A stretch of DNA of 64,000 nt, taken from the NCBI RefSeq assembly GCF_046600715.1, contig NZ_JBJMAV010000003.1, forward strand, positions 1-64,000, read 5' to 3'. This document shows positions 63,286-64,000 of this stretch, piece after piece. The stretch's first letter is position 1, and each line of letters starts with the position of its first letter. Position numbers and translations under genes: made by a program. The stretch is from Lysobacter_C viscosus. Its GTDB lineage: Bacteria > Pseudomonadota > Gammaproteobacteria > Xanthomonadales > Xanthomonadaceae. The notes below the pieces were generated by a model. It searched no databases. It was given only the letters and a program-made list of their open reading frames with translations, and had not been told where the DNA came from.

Positions 63286-63397
63286 GGAAGGCATCGCGTC
63301 CGTCCGCCGATGCAGGGTCGCAGTCGGTGAGATGGGACGGGCGGACAGTGCGGTCATCGCAACCCCACCGCCTTCCACACCCCTGCAGGAGCCTGCC

Positions 63398-63736
63398 ATG
63401 CACCGCACCGACCCAGGATTCGATTCGTCCCCCGTCGCGCTGGATCTCCACGCCACGCTGGACGCGGTGCTGCGCCACGTGCTGGCGGTTTCGCTGGTGG
63501 TGCTGGCGCTGGTGCCGGCCGCGCGCGGGCACCACGAGGCGCTGGGTTGGCTGCCGATGTGGCTGCTGGGGATGCCTGCGGTGGCGTTGTGGGCGTTGCG
63601 CGGGTGTCCGCTGCCGGTCGCCCGGGGTGGTGTCCCGGCGCGTGCGACGGGTGCGGCGTGGACGCGGCGGGTGGGGCCGCAGGCGCGGCGTCGTGGACGG
63701 CGGGTGTCGCCGGTGCGGCCGGTCCGGGCGGCGTGA
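63398..63736 (+). CDS. hypothetical small membrane protein
   Basis: A 112-residue protein from the ATG at 63398, with AGGAG 8 bp upstream. Two hydrophobic segments (VLAVSLVVLALVPAA; WLPMWLLGMPAVALWAL) suggest two membrane helices, followed by an Arg-rich cytoplasmic tail (about 85-112). I do not recognise a family. Confidence 0.5.
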   Translation: MHRTDPGFDSSPVALDLHATLDAVLRHVLAVSLVVLALVPAARGHHEALGWLPMWLLGMPAVALWALRGCPLPVARGGVPARATGAAWTRRVGPQARRRGRRVSPVRPVRAA

Positions 63737-63878
63737 CGGGTGTCGAGGCGAAGCAGCAACGCCGGCCGCTGCGATCAAACAGCGGCCCTCAACGCCTGTG
63801 CTAGCGTTGCGCGCTGCGCCCTGCGCACCCGTCTGTCACCCGTTACCACCCCCCTTTCACCCCGGAGCACCCTTGCCG

Positions 63879-64000
63879 ATGTCGATGTCCGCGCGTTCCA
63901 AGACCCCGCTTGCCCAGGCCTGCCGCACGCTTCTGGTGTCGGCCGGGATGGCGACCGCCGCCGCGTTCGCCGCCCCGGGTGCCCTGCATGCCCATGAGCC
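63879..64000 (+). CDS. secreted protein, 5' part only (cut by window end)
   Basis: Starts at the ATG at 63879 (an in-frame ATG at 63885 is also possible). The 40 visible residues are a Sec signal peptide: basic start MSMSARSKTPLAQACR, hydrophobic core LLVSAGMATAAAFAAPG and a likely cleavage site at ALHAHE. The mature protein lies beyond the window, so its function cannot be read. Confidence 0.65.
   Translation, partial: MSMSARSKTPLAQACRTLLVSAGMATAAAFAAPGALHAHE

Overview
The window is 64 kb of GC-rich chromosome, most likely from a gammaproteobacterium of the Xanthomonadaceae/Lysobacteraceae (Luteimonas/Lysobacter/Xanthomonas-like). The basis is gene order and family content: lysM-dprA-smg-topA-tsaC running opposite to def-fmt-rsmB, rpoD beside a CAU tRNA, an algR-hemC pair, and dispersed GGAGCGGCTTCAGCCGCGA-type palindromes. 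It looks like draft sequence: it contains one N-run inside a tandem repeat and two genes, each broken by an apparent single-base deletion.

Layout. 1-9.4 kb holds small envelope proteins, a MATE exporter, the SppA peptidase, an SDR oxidoreductase and two DUF4124 paralogues. 9.5-19.2 kb holds the information-processing block (tsaC, topA, smg, frameshifted dprA, a LysM protein, def, fmt, rsmB). 19.2-24.5 kb holds LPS/envelope genes (two GT2 glycosyltransferases, two bPH2 membrane proteins, an LpxL/HtrB-type acyltransferase) and dtd. 24.7-26.8 kb holds rpoD and the CAU tRNA.

26.82-46.15 kb is an integrated element of about 19.3 kb with visibly lower GC. It starts at the 3' end of the tRNA and ends at a second 11-bp copy of that sequence. 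Near both ends are paired GTGAGTAA repeats with the same 12-bp spacing. It encodes a P4-type integrase, a basic protein of unknown function, two small HTH/AlpA-like regulators and a Rep_trans-like replication initiator. Two defence modules follow. The first is a two-gene Mokosh type I-like pair (kinase-SF1 helicase MkoA and PLD nuclease MkoB). The second is a paraMORC-type restriction-modification cluster: a GHKL ATPase, a PD-(D/E)XK DUF4420 protein and a Z1-domain SF2 helicase in one overlapping operon, divergent from a C5 cytosine methyltransferase that is followed convergently by a Vsr nuclease. Between the modules lie a gene of unknown function, a RadC protein and a frameshifted second tyrosine recombinase.

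46.2-64 kb returns to GC-rich chromosome: a GAF-GAF-GGDEF-EAL protein, a carboxylesterase, algR-hemC, a SoeABC/DMSO-reductase-family operon with an SLC13 permease inside it, a WYL regulator coupled to a patatin-like phospholipase, an array of ~147-bp repeats interrupted by Ns, a lipocalin lipoprotein, and the start of a secreted protein cut by the window end.

The parts most worth attention are the two defence modules, the element's ends, the unknown gene at 35.7-36.8 kb, and the repeat array.
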